DNA of 64,000 bases, taken from positions 389,478-453,477 of the forward strand of contig JAODMT010000004.1 of NCBI GenBank assembly GCA_025464975.1. Reading direction: 5' to 3'. Both the position numbers and the translations under genes were made by a program. The notes beneath the pieces are model-generated. The model was not told the origin of the DNA and did no database searches. It was given only the letters and a program-made list of their open reading frames with translations. This DNA comes from Microbacteriaceae bacterium. GTDB taxonomy: Bacteria; Actinomycetota; Actinomycetes; Actinomycetales; Microbacteriaceae. Below, one piece after another: positions 19,567-29,617 of this stretch (positions are counted from its first letter, which is position 1; each line of letters starts with the position of its first letter).

Positions 19567-19645
19567 GTCTCGATACCATCTAGGTTTCGGTACCGTCGCG
19601 TAGCGACCGGTCGACCGCCACGGCGGTCACACAATTCATGGGTTC

Positions 19646-19674
19646 GAGCGGGCTTCGGCTCGCTCTCGCCTTTT
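19646..19674 (+). terminator. Hairpin terminator/attenuator between rpmA and obg
   Basis: An 8-bp stem with one mismatch (19646-19653 with 19658-19665) closes a TTCG tetraloop and is followed by a short TTTT run at 19671-19674. It probably reduces transcription from the ribosomal protein genes into obg. Confidence 0.5.
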
Positions 19675-19704
19675 AAGCAGTAGATCGAATCGAAGGGATG
19701 CGTT

Positions 19705-21255
19705 GTGGCCACCTTCGTTGACCAAGTAACACTCCACTTGAGCGCCGGCGACGGCGGTGACGGGTGCGTTTCAGTCAAGCGCGAGAAGTTCAAGCCTCTC
19801 GCTGGCCCCGACGGCGGCAACGGCGGTGACGGCGGAGACATCGTGCTCGTGAGCGACGCGAGCGTCACCACCCTTCTCGGCTTTCACCGCGCACCGCACC
19901 GCAAGTCGGAGCGTGGTGGCCAGGGCATGGGAGACCATCGCAACGGGTCGGATGGCGGCGACGTCGAACTCGCCGTTCCGATTGGCACGGTCGTGAAGGA
20001 TGCCGAGGGAAACGAACTCATCGACTTCACCGAGTCCGGCATGCGTTACGTCGCCGCACCCGGCGGCCAAGGCGGACTCGGCAACGCGGCCCTCGCCTCG
20101 ACCAAGCGCAAGGCACCCGGCTTCGCTCTGCTCGGCATCCCCGGCTGGGAGGGCGACGTCTACCTCGAGCTCAAGGTCGTCGCGGATGTGGCCCTCGTCG
20201 GCTATCCGTCCGCCGGCAAGTCCAGTCTCGTTGCCGCAATCTCCGCCGCGAAGCCGAAGATCGCGGATTACCCGTTCACCACGCTTCACCCCAACCTCGG
20301 TGTCGTGCAGGCTGGTGAGACGCGCTACACAGTCGCAGATGTTCCCGGTCTGATCGAGGGAGCGAGCGAGGGCAAGGGCCTCGGACTCGAGTTCCTCCGC
20401 CACGTCGAGCGCTGCTCCGCCCTGCTGCACGTGCTCGATTGCGCGACCCTGGAACCTGGCCGCGACCCGATCAGCGACCTCGACGTGATCCTCGGAGAAC
20501 TGGCCGCCTACCCGGTTCCGGATGGTCAGCTTCCGCTGCTCGAGCGCCCACAGCTCATTGCGCTCAACAAGGTCGATGTTCCGGAGGGTCGCGATCTGGC
20601 CGATCTCGTGCGCCCCGAACTTGAGGCACGCGGCTACCGGGTGTTCGAGATTTCCGCCGTCAGCCGCGAGGGGCTGCGTGAGCTCTCCTACGCGCTCGGA
20701 GAGCTCGTCGAGGCCGACCGGGCCGCCAGAGCGGCCGAGCCCGTCGCCCAGCGAATTGTGCTTCGCCCGCGCGCTTTCGGCGACGCCGGGTTCACGGTGA
20801 AGGTGGAGGGTGGCTCCGGCGGCAACGTCTATCGTGTCGTCGGCGGAAAGCCGGAGCGGTGGGTCGCCCAGACTGACTTCAATAACGAAGAGGCCATCGG
20901 ATTCCTCGCCGATCGCCTGGCGAAGGCCGGGGTCGAGAACGAGCTGTTCAAGGCGGGCGCGGTAGCCGGATCGACCGTAATCATCGGACCGGTCACCTTC
21001 GACTGGGAGCCGACACTCACGTCGACTGCCGAACTGCTCACCGCCCCGCGCGGTACCGACCCGCGGCTCCTGCAGAACGATCGCCCGACCTCCAAGACCC
21101 GCCGCCAGGAATACCTGGACCGGATGGACGGCAAGGCCGAGGCGCGAGCGGAACTCCTTCGAGAGCGCGAGGCCGGCATGTGGAACGACGACGACGGCTT
21201 CGCGATCGCGGAGAAGGACACGGCGTCCGCGGAGGAACCCTCCACGGATGCATAG
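19705..21255 (+). CDS. obgE: GTPase ObgE/CgtA
   Basis: This ribosome-associated GTPase acts in 50S assembly and stress control. It is 516 aa. The glycine-rich Obg fold covers about residues 1-160. The G domain shows the P-loop [11 protein letters not shown], switch motif [16 protein letters not shown] and NKVD. A C-terminal OCT domain (about 350-430) and a charged tail follow, as in actinobacterial Obg. The start is a GTG. Its stop overlaps the proB start by 8 bases. Confidence 0.97.
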   Translation: MATFVDQVTLHLSAGDGGDGCVSVKREKFKPLAGPDGGNGGDGGDIVLVSDASVTTLLGFHRAPHRKSERGGQGMGDHRNGSDGGDVELAVPIGTVVKDAEGNELIDFTESGMRYVAAPGGQGGLGNAALASTKRKAPGFALLGIPGWEGDVYLELKVVADVALVGYPSAGKSSLVAAISAAKPKIADYPFTTLHPNLGVVQAGETRYTVADVPGLIEGASEGKGLGLEFLRHVERCSALLHVLDCATLEPGRDPISDLDVILGELAAYPVPDGQLPLLERPQLIALNKVDVPEGRDLADLVRPELEARGYRVFEISAVSREGLRELSYALGELVEADRAARAAEPVAQRIVLRPRAFGDAGFTVKVEGGSGGNVYRVVGGKPERWVAQTDFNNEEAIGFLADRLAKAGVENELFKAGAVAGSTVIIGPVTFDWEPTLTSTAELLTAPRGTDPRLLQNDRPTSKTRRQEYLDRMDGKAEARAELLREREAGMWNDDDGFAIAEKDTASAEEPSTDA

Positions 21256-22042
21256 CTCTCCCGTATCTCGCGCCGACATTCCGGACGCACGCCGCATCAT
21301 CGTCAAAGTTGGCTCTTCGTCGATCAGCGGAAGCAACGTCGACCAGATCGCGCCGCTTGTCGATGCCCTTGCCGCTGCCCATGGCCGCGGCACGCAAGTG
21401 ATCCTCGTCTCCTCCGGCGCCATCGCGACCGGTATGCCGTACCTCATGCTCGATTCACGGCCGACGGACCTCGCCACTCAGCAGGCCGCCGCAGCCGTCG
21501 GCCAGAACGCTCTCATTCACCGCTACCAGGAGCGGCTCGACCGGTTCGGGATCGTCGCGGGCCAGGTGTTGCTCACAGCGGGAGACATTGAAAACCCGAC
21601 GCATCGCGGCAACGCGCAGCGGGCCATGGAACGGCTGCTCGACCTTCGAATCCTGCCCATCGTCAACGAAAACGACACCGTCGCCACCCACGAGATCCGG
21701 TTCGGTGACAACGACAGGCTCGCGGCTCTCGTCTCGCAACTGGTGCGGGCCGACCTTCTCATCCTGCTTTCGGATGTCGATGCCCTGTACACGCGGCCGC
21801 CGGAGCAGCCGGGTGCCCGCCGCATCGACAGCGTTCCCTTCTCCGACGACCTGCTCGGAGTGGAGTTCGGCGACATCGGCTCCGCCGGTGTAGGGACCGG
21901 GGGAGCGGGTACGAAAGTCGCGGCGGCGAAGCTCGCCGCGTCATCCGGAACGCCGGTGCTTCTCGCGTCCACCAAAGACGTGGCGGCCGCCCTCAACGGC
22001 GAAGAACTGGGCACCTGGTTCGAGTCGGCCCCGCGCGACTGA
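21248..22042 (+). CDS. proB: Glutamate 5-kinase without PUA domain
   Basis: This enzyme phosphorylates glutamate at the gamma carboxyl, the first step of proline synthesis. It is 264 aa. The amino-acid-kinase fold is complete: IIVKVGSSS at the N-terminus, [21 protein letters not shown] and the C-terminal [12 protein letters not shown] loop. The C-terminal PUA domain found in ~370-aa homologues is absent, a known shorter form. It overlaps obg by 8 bases; proA lies two genes downstream. Confidence 0.95.
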   Translation: MHSSPVSRADIPDARRIIVKVGSSSISGSNVDQIAPLVDALAAAHGRGTQVILVSSGAIATGMPYLMLDSRPTDLATQQAAAAVGQNALIHRYQERLDRFGIVAGQVLLTAGDIENPTHRGNAQRAMERLLDLRILPIVNENDTVATHEIRFGDNDRLAALVSQLVRADLLILLSDVDALYTRPPEQPGARRIDSVPFSDDLLGVEFGDIGSAGVGTGGAGTKVAAAKLAASSGTPVLLASTKDVAAALNGEELGTWFESAPRD

Positions 22043-22084
22043 GCCCTCCCGCGCCCGCAGTGGACCGGGTGTACCGTCGGCCGA

Positions 22085-22696
22085 ATGACGCACCGAACCC
22101 GAATCGTGCACTGGGTGGGAGAGGACGACCCCGACCGGCTCGACGCGTCGACCATCCGGCTCGGCGACGACCGATTGAGCGCGATCGGCACCACGCGCAC
22201 CGCGGAGTACGCGACGAGCTGGTCGCTGGTGACCGGACCGGACTGGATCACCGAGCGCATCGAGGTGTCGGCGCACGGCGTCGACTGGGCCCGCTGGCTA
22301 CGGCTCGATCGAGAATCGTCCGGCCATTGGAGTAGCGAGGTGGAACAGAGCGGAACCGCGGATCTCGCTCCGCCGGGCATCGAGCGCACGGCAAGTCTCG
22401 CCGACGCGATGGATTGCGACCTTGCGCTCTGCCCCGTCACGAACACAATGCCGATTCTTCGGCTGCGGATGTTCGACCGTTTCGTCGAACGGACGGCGCT
22501 CGTCATGGCCTGGATCGACGTTCCGTCGCTGCAGGTCGTGCGCAGCGAGCAGATCTACAGTTCACGCGGACCGACCGGCGGAGACGCGGGAATCATCAAC
22601 TACGAGAGCCGTGACGGCGCCTTTCGCGCTGCGCTGACCGTCGACCGCGACGGCATCGTCATCGACTACCCGCAGCTGGCGCGGAGGGTCCGCTGA
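22085..22696 (+). CDS. Putative glycolipid-binding domain protein (DUF1089-like)
   Basis: This 203-aa soluble protein resembles the putative glycolipid-binding family (PF06475/DUF1089). Features include an internal Cys-containing CDLALCPVTNTMPILRL segment and the conserved VRSEQIYSSRG and AALTVDRDGIVIDYP regions. No signal peptide is present. It lies between proB and proA, but nothing ties it to proline synthesis. The family assignment is from recognised pattern only. Confidence 0.72.
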   Translation: MTHRTRIVHWVGEDDPDRLDASTIRLGDDRLSAIGTTRTAEYATSWSLVTGPDWITERIEVSAHGVDWARWLRLDRESSGHWSSEVEQSGTADLAPPGIERTASLADAMDCDLALCPVTNTMPILRLRMFDRFVERTALVMAWIDVPSLQVVRSEQIYSSRGPTGGDAGIINYESRDGAFRAALTVDRDGIVIDYPQLARRVR

Positions 22697-22702
22697 GCGG
22701 GA

Positions 22703-22750
22703 CCCTGCTCAATCGGCGCCCTGCTCAATTGGCGCCCTGCTCAATCGGCG
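22703..22750 (+). repeat. Three tandem copies of a 16-bp unit
   Basis: CCCTGCTCAATCGGCG occurs three times head to tail (22703, 22719, 22735), the middle copy with one base change. It lies between the glycolipid-binding gene and proA. It is probably slippage-derived; a regulatory role is possible but unsupported. Confidence 0.85.
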
Positions 22751-22772
22751 CGGGGCGAACTAAACTTGGCCC

Positions 22773-24041
22773 ATGCCTGAGACCGCCGTCGCCACGCGCA
22801 CCCTCGTTGAAAAACTGACCGCCGCCCGGGCGGCATCGCTCGCCCTTGCGACCGCGACCGCGGACGTGAAAAACGCCGCACTCGAAGCCATCGCCGCGGC
22901 GATCGGCCGCAACTCCCGGCAGATCATCGATGCGAACGAACTCGATTTGGCCAACGGCCGCGACAACAGCCTCAGCATCGGGATGCAGGATCGTCTCCGG
23001 CTTGACGAAGGCAGGCTCGAGTCCCTCTCCCAGGCGGTGCGGCTTGTTGCAGCACTCGTCGACCCGGTGGGGGAGAACGTGCGCGGGCAGACGCTGCCGA
23101 ACGGTCTCCAGTTGACCGAGGTTCGAGTGCCATTCGGCGTGGTTGGGGTGATCTATGAGGCACGACCGAACGTCACCGTTGACATCGCCAGCCTCGCCCT
23201 GAAGAGCGGAAACGCCGTTGTCTTGCGAGGCGGAAGTGCTGCCGAGAACACCAACCGTGTGCTTGTCTCCGTCATTCAGGAGGCGATTGTGCTCGCCGGT
23301 CTTCCGGCAGACAGCGTCCAGACCATCGATGAGTTCGGTCGTGACGGCGCGCGTGAACTGATGCAGGCCCGTGGGCTCGTCGATGTGCTGATCCCGAGGG
23401 GCAGCGCGAGCCTCATCAACACGGTGGTGACCGAGTCGAAGGTGCCTGTGATCGAGACGGGCGCCGGAGTCGTGCACGTGTTCCTCGACGAATCGGCCGA
23501 CGAACGCTGGTCGATCGACATCGTAGAGAATTCGAAGGTGCAGCGCCCGAGCGTATGCAACGCTCTCGAGACGCTCCTCGTTCACGAGGCGGCAGCCGAA
23601 CGTCTGCTCCCACCGGTGCTTGCGAAGCTGCGGGCATCCGGCGTCGCAATCCACGCCGACGATCGCGCCCGCTCGATCTTTGCGGACTCCGTGCCGGCGA
23701 CCGAAGAGGATTGGACGACCGAATACATGTCGCTCGACGTCTCGGTGCGGGTGGTTCCGAACCTCGACGAGGCGATCGACCACATCCGCCGGTATTCGAC
23801 CCACCACACCGAGTCGATCATCACGAACGACCTCGGCAACGCGGAGCGCTTTCTCGCCGAGGTCGATTCCGCAGTTGTCATGGTCAATGCGTCGACCCGC
23901 TTCACCGATGGGGGCGAGTTCGGTTTCGGCGCCGAGGTCGGGATCTCCACTCAAAAGCTGCACGCTCGCGGTCCGATGGGTCTCAGCGAACTGACGAGCA
24001 CAAAGTGGATCGTGCGCGGCTCCGGGCAGGTCAGGCAGTAG
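22773..24041 (+). CDS. proA: Gamma-glutamyl phosphate reductase
   Basis: This NADPH-dependent enzyme reduces glutamyl-5-phosphate to the semialdehyde in proline synthesis. It is 422 aa, full length. Recognisable parts are the PFGVVGVIYEARPNVTVD segment, the catalytic-cysteine region QRPSVCNALETLLVH, and the C-terminal ASTRFTDGGEFGFGAEVGIS. It works with proB upstream. Confidence 0.97.
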   Translation: MPETAVATRTLVEKLTAARAASLALATATADVKNAALEAIAAAIGRNSRQIIDANELDLANGRDNSLSIGMQDRLRLDEGRLESLSQAVRLVAALVDPVGENVRGQTLPNGLQLTEVRVPFGVVGVIYEARPNVTVDIASLALKSGNAVVLRGGSAAENTNRVLVSVIQEAIVLAGLPADSVQTIDEFGRDGARELMQARGLVDVLIPRGSASLINTVVTESKVPVIETGAGVVHVFLDESADERWSIDIVENSKVQRPSVCNALETLLVHEAAAERLLPPVLAKLRASGVAIHADDRARSIFADSVPATEEDWTTEYMSLDVSVRVVPNLDEAIDHIRRYSTHHTESIITNDLGNAERFLAEVDSAVVMVNASTRFTDGGEFGFGAEVGISTQKLHARGPMGLSELTSTKWIVRGSGQVRQ

Positions 24042-24097
24042 TCGGCCACGGCCCGGTAGGCTAGTTCCACCGCATTAATGAATTACAAGATTGGTGG

Positions 24098-24298
24098 ATG
24101 TCGTTGCTAAGCACGATTGTTCTGGCTGCTGCAGAGGCGAAGGCCCCGCTGTTCTTCCCGGCCTGGGTCTTTCCCATGATCGCGTTCCTCGTCTTCGTCA
24201 CCCTCGGCTTCGTCGTGTATAGCTTTCGGGATGTCGCCAATCGGCACAGCCACAAGACCGGCCACTCGCCGGCGAGCGGGCACACGACCGACCACTAG
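24098..24298 (+). CDS. Small single-pass membrane protein
   Basis: This 66-aa protein has one strong transmembrane helix ([20 protein letters not shown]) and a His-rich hydrophilic C-terminus ([19 protein letters not shown]). It resembles the short unnamed protein often seen just before nadD in actinobacteria. Function is unknown; the His-rich tail could bind a metal ion. Confidence 0.75.
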   Translation: MSLLSTIVLAAAEAKAPLFFPAWVFPMIAFLVFVTLGFVVYSFRDVANRHSHKTGHSPASGHTTDH

Positions 24299-24312
24299 GA
24301 GCGAGGCACCTG

Positions 24313-24915
24313 GTGACCGCAAGCGGGGGAGACCGCCCGAAAATCGGCGTGATGGGCGGAACGTTCGACCCGATTCATCATGGGCATCTCGTCGCCGCGA
24401 GCGAGGTGGCGCAGTCCTTTGGACTCGACGAGGTGATCTTCGTTCCCACCGGGATGCCCTACCAGAAGACCGGTACCACCTCGAGCGAACACCGTTACCT
24501 GATGACCGTGATCGCTACCGCTGCCAATCCGAACTTCACGGTGAGCCGGGTGGATATCGATCGCAAGGGTCCGACCTACACGATCGATACCCTTCGAGAT
24601 CTGCACCGGGAGCGGCCCGATGCGGATCTCTATTTCATCTCGGGAGCCGACGCGATCGCGCAAATCCTCGATTGGAAAAACGCGAAGGAACTGTGGTCGC
24701 TCGCCCATTTCGTAGCTGTGTCTAGGCCGGGACATTCCCTGACTATTTCCGGTTTGCCCGAGTCCGACGTAAGCTTGCTCGAAGTGCCCGCGCTTGCGAT
24801 CTCCTCCACGGACTGTCGCAGCCGGGTCAACCGGGGATACCCGGTGTGGTATTTGGTCCCCGATGGTGTTGTTCAATACATCTCCAAGCACCACTTGTAT
24901 CGGAGTCTGACATGA
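24313..24915 (+). CDS. nadD: Nicotinate-nucleotide adenylyltransferase
   Basis: This enzyme makes deamido-NAD from nicotinate mononucleotide and ATP. It is 200 aa. The nucleotidyltransferase motif [12 protein letters not shown], containing HxGH, and the C-terminal [10 protein letters not shown] are both intact. The start is a GTG. Its stop overlaps the start of the next gene (ATGA), and rsfS follows, the common nadD-rsfS neighbourhood. Confidence 0.96.
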   Translation: MTASGGDRPKIGVMGGTFDPIHHGHLVAASEVAQSFGLDEVIFVPTGMPYQKTGTTSSEHRYLMTVIATAANPNFTVSRVDIDRKGPTYTIDTLRDLHRERPDADLYFISGADAIAQILDWKNAKELWSLAHFVAVSRPGHSLTISGLPESDVSLLEVPALAISSTDCRSRVNRGYPVWYLVPDGVVQYISKHHLYRSLT

Positions 24916-26669
24916 CAGCCTGGCAAGATCAGCCGCCCGTTAGCAGGCGGCAGGTACGACAAACTGAGCGCGACGAGTCAATCGACGCCGATGTTAGCCG
25001 CGACCATGAAAACTCGAATAACGGTTCCTTCGCGGGGCTGGCCCGGCAGGGTTGGGAAGCGGATGCTCGCCGAGCCTCCGCCCCTGAGGGACCCCCGACG
25101 AATGACGTCGGTGCTCCGGTAGTCCGTGGCCGTCGCGCCCAGCAGGCCGCCTCCGGGTCGCGTGAGGACGCGCCCGCTGTAGTATCGGCCGAGCCGGTCG
25201 CCTACGTTGCTCCCGTCCGCCCTGAAGTGCCGGGCTACGACGTGCCATCCCTCGTTGGACGCCCAATTTCCGCGGTGTCGGATTCCCGCGATCGGTCGGC
25301 CGAGGCCGCACCGGAGCCACAGCGATATCGAGCCCGCGACTACAGCCCGGAGGGTCGCCGTTCCGCCTTCCGACCGGTCGGACCGGCCGAGACCTGGGAA
25401 CCGCCCGTCTCCCTCGTTCCCACGGAGTCTCCTGATGACGCGGCAGCGCAAGAGCCAACCGAGTCCGACGCGGCGCCCGCGTCATCCTCTTCGGCGTCCG
25501 CCTCTTCATCGTCCGAAGGGGCGACGGAAACTGATCGCCCCCTGACGCGACGCGAACTTCGCGCCCGCGGGCTCGGTGGGTTTGCCACGGCTCCCGCCGG
25601 CGACGCGCCGGACAAAACGGAGCCCGCTGTCGAGAAGCCCGCTGTAGAGGCCGTCGCCGAGGCCGCCCCTGTCGAAGCCGCTCCGGCCGAGGAGGTGCTC
25701 GAAGAGCCCGCCGTCGACAGCGCACCCGTCGCCGAGCCAGCCCCGGAGCGTCCGCGCTTCCGCGAACGCATTCGTGATTCCCTCCTGGGCTCTTCCCGGT
25801 CAAGCCAGGCCGAGGAGCCCGAGACGCCGGCCGACGACGTCACTCTCGCCGAGATTCTCGATGCCCCGGAGGCCGAGCCGCTTCCCGAGCTGGAGGTGAT
25901 CGAGGCGACTGTGGTCGACTCCCCGGAGACGGCAGTCGTCGTCGCCGAGCTCGATTCGACCGAAGAGGCGCGCGACTCCGCTCCCGCGTTCGAGGACCTG
26001 CTATTCCCGAACGGTGCCCCCGCGGAAGTGAGGGGCGAGGAAACCGCGGATATCCGTGACGCCGAGGTGGTAAACGCCGAGGTGGTCGAGGTGAGCTTCG
26101 ACGAGTTCGTCGCCGACCTGCAGGCCGCGGCCGATGAGCCCGAACCGGTCACTCCGCAGACGGACGGGTCGGGGTTCACTCCGCCGGTCGGTCACTGGTC
26201 CACCCAGGCATTGATCGACGACGACGAGCAGGTCAGCGACGGCACCGTCGGCGGCCGCGATGTCGCCGCAACGAGCGGTGCGCTCACGACCAACGCCCTG
26301 GTGCTGCCGTCGATTCCGTCCGCCGACGGAATCATGGGCCCGCTGAGCGGCACAGGCGAGATCCTGATCACCGGATCCATCAACCTGTCGAGCAGCATCG
26401 GAAACACCGGCGTGCACCCGACCAACTACGACCACTCGGATGTCGATGCGCTTCTCGAGGCGACCGATCGTGAAGACGCCGAGCCAGGCTCGGCGCCGGT
26501 CCGGGCCATCCGTGCCGTCAGCACGCACACCGGCTCGGCGGACGTCATCGGCTCGATGAAGCCGCCGAAGATCAGCAAGGTGCCGATGGTTCTGACCATC
26601 ACGGCGTCCAGCATGGGTGTCGGTGTCGTCGGTCTGCTCGTCGCCGGATTGATCTTCAAGATCTTCTAG
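24912..26669 (+). CDS. Disordered acidic protein with C-terminal membrane anchor
   Basis: This 585-aa protein is of unknown function. Nearly the whole length is Ala/Glu/Pro/Val-rich and probably disordered. A run of charged residues starts the protein ([12 protein letters not shown]), and a single transmembrane segment ([17 protein letters not shown]) ends it, so the bulk should face the cytoplasm as a tail-anchored protein. The ATG at 24912 overlaps nadD. Its place between nadD and rsfS, where a different gene is usual, and its composition suggest a lineage-specific envelope or division-related protein; that is a guess. Confidence 0.75.
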   Translation: MTAWQDQPPVSRRQVRQTERDESIDADVSRDHENSNNGSFAGLARQGWEADARRASAPEGPPTNDVGAPVVRGRRAQQAASGSREDAPAVVSAEPVAYVAPVRPEVPGYDVPSLVGRPISAVSDSRDRSAEAAPEPQRYRARDYSPEGRRSAFRPVGPAETWEPPVSLVPTESPDDAAAQEPTESDAAPASSSSASASSSSEGATETDRPLTRRELRARGLGGFATAPAGDAPDKTEPAVEKPAVEAVAEAAPVEAAPAEEVLEEPAVDSAPVAEPAPERPRFRERIRDSLLGSSRSSQAEEPETPADDVTLAEILDAPEAEPLPELEVIEATVVDSPETAVVVAELDSTEEARDSAPAFEDLLFPNGAPAEVRGEETADIRDAEVVNAEVVEVSFDEFVADLQAAADEPEPVTPQTDGSGFTPPVGHWSTQALIDDDEQVSDGTVGGRDVAATSGALTTNALVLPSIPSADGIMGPLSGTGEILITGSINLSSSIGNTGVHPTNYDHSDVDALLEATDREDAEPGSAPVRAIRAVSTHTGSADVIGSMKPPKISKVPMVLTITASSMGVGVVGLLVAGLIFKIF

Positions 26670-26713
26670 GCCGTGACTACTTTTTTGATTCTCCCCTCAC
26701 CCCGAAGGACCCT

Positions 26714-27091
26714 GTGACTGCTACCCAACATGCCCTCGACCTGCTCAAGATAGCCGCGAAGGCTGCCGACTCGAAGCAGGCAGAGGACCTCGTTGCGCTG
26801 GACGTATCCGGTCCGTTGCCGCTCACTGACGTCTTCTTGCTCGTCACCGGACGCAACGAACGTAACGTCGTAGCCATCGCGAGCGAGATCGAAGACAAGC
26901 TCATCGAGCACGGGTCCAAGCCGCTTCGCCGCGAGGGTCGAGCCGAGGGACGTTGGATCCTGCTCGACTTCGGGGATCTCGTCGTGCATGTCTTCCACGA
27001 GGAAGACCGAATGTATTACTCCCTCGAGCGTCTGTGGAAGGACTGCCCGGTGATTCCGATCGACGTTCCCGTTCGCGAGAACGCCGAGTAG
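26714..27091 (+). CDS. rsfS: Ribosomal silencing factor RsfS
   Basis: This factor binds L14 and blocks subunit joining under starvation. It is 125 aa, full length for the DUF143/RsfS family. It shows KQAEDLVALDV, DVFLLVTGRNERNVVAIA and the C-terminal WILLDFGDLVVHVFHEEDR. It starts at GTG and is downstream of nadD as usual. Confidence 0.95.
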   Translation: MTATQHALDLLKIAAKAADSKQAEDLVALDVSGPLPLTDVFLLVTGRNERNVVAIASEIEDKLIEHGSKPLRREGRAEGRWILLDFGDLVVHVFHEEDRMYYSLERLWKDCPVIPIDVPVRENAE

Positions 27092-27109
27092 CACTCCCGA
27101 GGTCCCGTC

Positions 27110-28072
27110 GTGCACGCGCCGACGTTGCCGTTCTGGTGCGGGCGTTCGGATGACGCGGAGCGCACCGTTGCGGCGATAGATCTCTGGGCGTCCGGCGAGG
27201 CGATCGCCCGGCTGGTCTCCGCATTCGGCGGCGAGAGCGGTAGGCGCTCGCCAGGGCCATTCCTCGAGTGGCTCGATCTCTTCGCGGCGCGGCACTGGGA
27301 CTTCCGCCGCGGGCGGGAGCGCAATCTGGCGGATGCCGGAGAGCTCACGGCGGGTCAAGAACGACTCATTCTGGCGCTGGCCCCCGGGTTGGGTCTCTCC
27401 GGCGTCGAGCGTCCGATGGGCGGCCGGTACGACGTGATCATCCTCACCGGAGGAATGGTGCGGGCCGGCATCGTGAAGCCCCGGTTCGCCGCGGAGCTGC
27501 TGGCCGGGGGACTGGTGGCCGACCACATCGTGTTTCTCGGCGCCTTCCGCCCGTTCGCCGGTGACGAGCTCGAGCTCGCCCGGGCCCTCGGCGTCGAGGG
27601 CGACAACGAGTTCTCCGCCATGGTCACCGGGATGCAGCGGGCCTTCGGTCCGCTCGGCGAGCCGACTGTGACCGAGGGTCTGGCCGACGACCCGAACGCG
27701 TCCTGGCGCGAGTCGGTCTGGGAGTCGCCGATTGCCCGTCTGAGCGTCGTGGCGGCGCCCTCCTCCGATCCTCAGCGGCGGCGCGCAAATTCGATCGACA
27801 CCTATCGCTTCTGGGCGAAACACCGCAGGGGAGCGCTCGAGCGGTCTGTACTGCAGGTCACGACACCCGTCTACGTGCCGTACCAGGCTGCGGCGGCCGT
27901 CGAGGTCCTCGGCCTGGAATTCGGGCTTCGGGTGGAGACGGTGGGGGTTAGCGCCACAGCGAGCGACCTCGGCGCGTTGAGCCAGCCCTTCCTCGCGACT
28001 CACCACCTTCAGGAGCTGCGGGCGGCCATCGGCGCGATGCGGTCGCTTCGATCGAAGCTCACGCGGCAGTGA
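27110..28072 (+). CDS. Conserved hypothetical protein, possible DUF218-like fold
   Basis: This 320-aa soluble protein is not firmly recognised. The central part (YDVIILTGGMVRAGIVKPRF, then DHIVFLGAFRPF) and the C-terminal VYVPYQAAAAVEVLG have the strand-then-Gly layout of YdcF/DUF218-type Rossmann proteins, but the diagnostic residues are not all present. The GTG start lies 18 bases after rsfS, suggesting cotranscription. The tRNA-Ala follows, so it is the last chromosomal gene before the integrated element. Confidence 0.7.
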   Translation: MHAPTLPFWCGRSDDAERTVAAIDLWASGEAIARLVSAFGGESGRRSPGPFLEWLDLFAARHWDFRRGRERNLADAGELTAGQERLILALAPGLGLSGVERPMGGRYDVIILTGGMVRAGIVKPRFAAELLAGGLVADHIVFLGAFRPFAGDELELARALGVEGDNEFSAMVTGMQRAFGPLGEPTVTEGLADDPNASWRESVWESPIARLSVVAAPSSDPQRRRANSIDTYRFWAKHRRGALERSVLQVTTPVYVPYQAAAAVEVLGLEFGLRVETVGVSATASDLGALSQPFLATHHLQELRAAIGAMRSLRSKLTRQ

Positions 28073-28144
28073 CCACGGTGCGCGCAAATGTGTAGTAATC
28101 TGGCGTAGTTGCCTTCTTGGAGCTTCTATCCAGGTCGGCAGTAT

Positions 28145-28218
28145 GGGTCCATGGCGCAGCCCGGTAGCGCACCTGCATGGCATGCAGGGGGTCAGGGGTT
28201 CGAATCCCCTTGGATCCA
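28145..28218 (+). tRNA. tRNA-Ala (anticodon GGC)
   Basis: This is a complete cloverleaf: a 7-bp acceptor stem with one G-T pair, a D arm (GCGC/GCGC), an anticodon stem CCTGC/GCAGG with loop ATGGCAT (anticodon GGC), and a T arm AGGGG/CCCCT. CCA is not encoded; the discriminator base is A. The 3' end borders the integrase gene and is the likely integration target. Confidence 0.97.
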
Positions 28219-28220
28219 CA
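28194..28220 (+). other. Probable attachment site at the tRNA-Ala 3' end
   Basis: A tyrosine integrase and excisionase-like gene lie within 200 bases of the tRNA T arm, the usual layout for tRNA-targeting integrative elements, where the 3' end of the tRNA is the core. The matching second copy was not found downstream in this window, so exact core limits are unknown. Confidence 0.5.
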
Positions 28221-28225
28221 TTTAG

Positions 28226-28265
28226 CCCCCGTAATCATTGAGATTGCGGGGGTATTTTTCTTTTT
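28226..28265 (+). terminator. Rho-independent terminator after tRNA-Ala
   Basis: An 11-bp stem with one mismatch (28226-28236 with 28242-28252) and a 5-base loop is followed by a T-rich tract (28253-28265). It ends transcription of the tRNA before the integrated element. Confidence 0.88.
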
Positions 28266-28359
28266 CGGTGGGCTGAAATCACGCTTTCACATCACGTTTT
28301 CATTCAAACCGTGTCAACCAACGCGAAGTTCGCGGTCGGCAGGGGCGGATTCGGGCCGT

Positions 28360-28391
28360 AAAAAAGGGCAGCCGCGGCGACGCGACTGCCC
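28360..28391 (-). terminator. Terminator of the integrase gene
   Basis: On the minus strand GGGCAG and CTGCCC (28386-28391 and 28366-28371) form a stem followed by TTTTTT (28360-28365). It sits 11 bases past the integrase stop. Confidence 0.75.
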
Positions 28392-28402
28392 TGGGCTCTT
28401 GG

Positions 28403-29617
28403 CTACGAGTAGAGCTCCTGAACCGGAGACGAAAGGTCGGGCCGGGTCACTTTCTTGGACAGGTACGCCTTCTCGGTAACAGACACACTGCTGTGACCGA
28501 GCATGCGGCTCACCTCGAACAGGCTCGCCGGATTGGCTGCAAGCAACAAGCTGGCGGTGGTCCTACGTAGGGCATGTGGAGTGACCTGGGAAAATTCTGT
28601 CCCGCGAACACACGCCCGGAGCCACTTCTGGTACTGGGCCGTCGCCAGGACGGTCCCGTTCCGTGTCGGGAACACCAGCGGTCCATGGGAGAGGGCCTTC
28701 CTACTGCGAAGCAGCTCGGCCGCGAACTGTGGGATAGAGAGGTCGCGCATGCTACTGAGGGTCTTTGTCTCCGATTGCGCCTTCGTCCCGCGCGACTTTG
28801 CCGTGACAACCGTTCGTCGGATGGCCGCCATTGGTTTGTCTGTGTCGAGGCCGGAGATATCTTCCCAGTGAAGAGCGAGCAGCTCCCCGGGACGGAGGGC
28901 GAGTGCCAGGTTCACTTCAACGAAGTCCGCGAGCTGTCGCGAGTTTCGGGGACCCGGCTTGCCGGGTTCATGTCCGAAACGAGCCACAAGTGCTCTAAAT
29001 CGAGGAACCTGCTCCGCTGTAAGCGAGTAGATGTCGCGCTGAGGCTTGTGGAATGACTCCACTAGCTTGAGCGGGCTCACCGGAATCGCACCGTACCGGA
29101 CCGCGAGATTGAGCGGCCCCGCGAGAGCAGCTCGGACGTTGCGAGGTTGCGAGGCGTGCTTGACCTCCAGAGCGGTGAGAAAGGTCTCTAGAACTTGTAC
29201 GGTCAGTTCATTCAGACGGAGGTTCCCTAGGCCGGCGAGTTCTCGGTCGTGGCCCTTGCGGTCTAGGACCTCTCGATTCAGGAGTCGGATGTACTCTTCA
29301 AGCGTCTGGGGGCGCAAGCAGTTGGGCTTCTCGGCGGCCGTCTCTGCTGCTTTCTTGACATACCAGACAGAGACAACCGTCGACAGCTTGGAAGCGGGAG
29401 TAATGACCGCAGTACCCGCAGCTGGCGCGGATTCGAGTGTGGCAAGCACGCGATTCAACGCAACTTTCGCCTTCCCTTGGCTCGGGCCAGTTCCCCGGCG
29501 CTGAACGATTCGACCGTCCATCTGTCGGTATCGAGCCGACGCTACGAATCCGCCAGTCGGCAAGGATTTCACACTGACATTCCCATGCGCTCCGAGCGCG
29601 AGCGGTGCACGGGGCAT
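28403..29617 (-). CDS. int: Tyrosine-type site-specific integrase
   Basis: This phage-type integrase inserts the element into the adjacent tRNA-Ala. It is 404 aa. An N-terminal arm-binding domain and a core-binding SAM-like domain (about residues 65-170) precede the catalytic domain. The first catalytic arginine lies in ALRPGELLALHWEDI (about 237), HALRRT supplies His and Arg (about 346), and the nucleophilic tyrosine is in LGHSSVSVTEKAYLSK (about 384). The ATG at 29617 overlaps the stop of the excisionase-like gene (TAATG), so the two are translationally coupled. Confidence 0.95.
   Translation of the reverse strand: MPRAPLALGAHGNVSVKSLPTGGFVASARYRQMDGRIVQRRGTGPSQGKAKVALNRVLATLESAPAAGTAVITPASKLSTVVSVWYVKKAAETAAEKPNCLRPQTLEEYIRLLNREVLDRKGHDRELAGLGNLRLNELTVQVLETFLTALEVKHASQPRNVRAALAGPLNLAVRYGAIPVSPLKLVESFHKPQRDIYSLTAEQVPRFRALVARFGHEPGKPGPRNSRQLADFVEVNLALALRPGELLALHWEDISGLDTDKPMAAIRRTVVTAKSRGTKAQSETKTLSSMRDLSIPQFAAELLRSRKALSHGPLVFPTRNGTVLATAQYQKWLRACVRGTEFSQVTPHALRRTTASLLLAANPASLFEVSRMLGHSSVSVTEKAYLSKKVTRPDLSSPVQELYS

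Noticed and set aside
19771..21477. 568-codon open frame on the minus strand
   Set aside because: It is the antisense shadow of obg and proB, whose motifs are complete.
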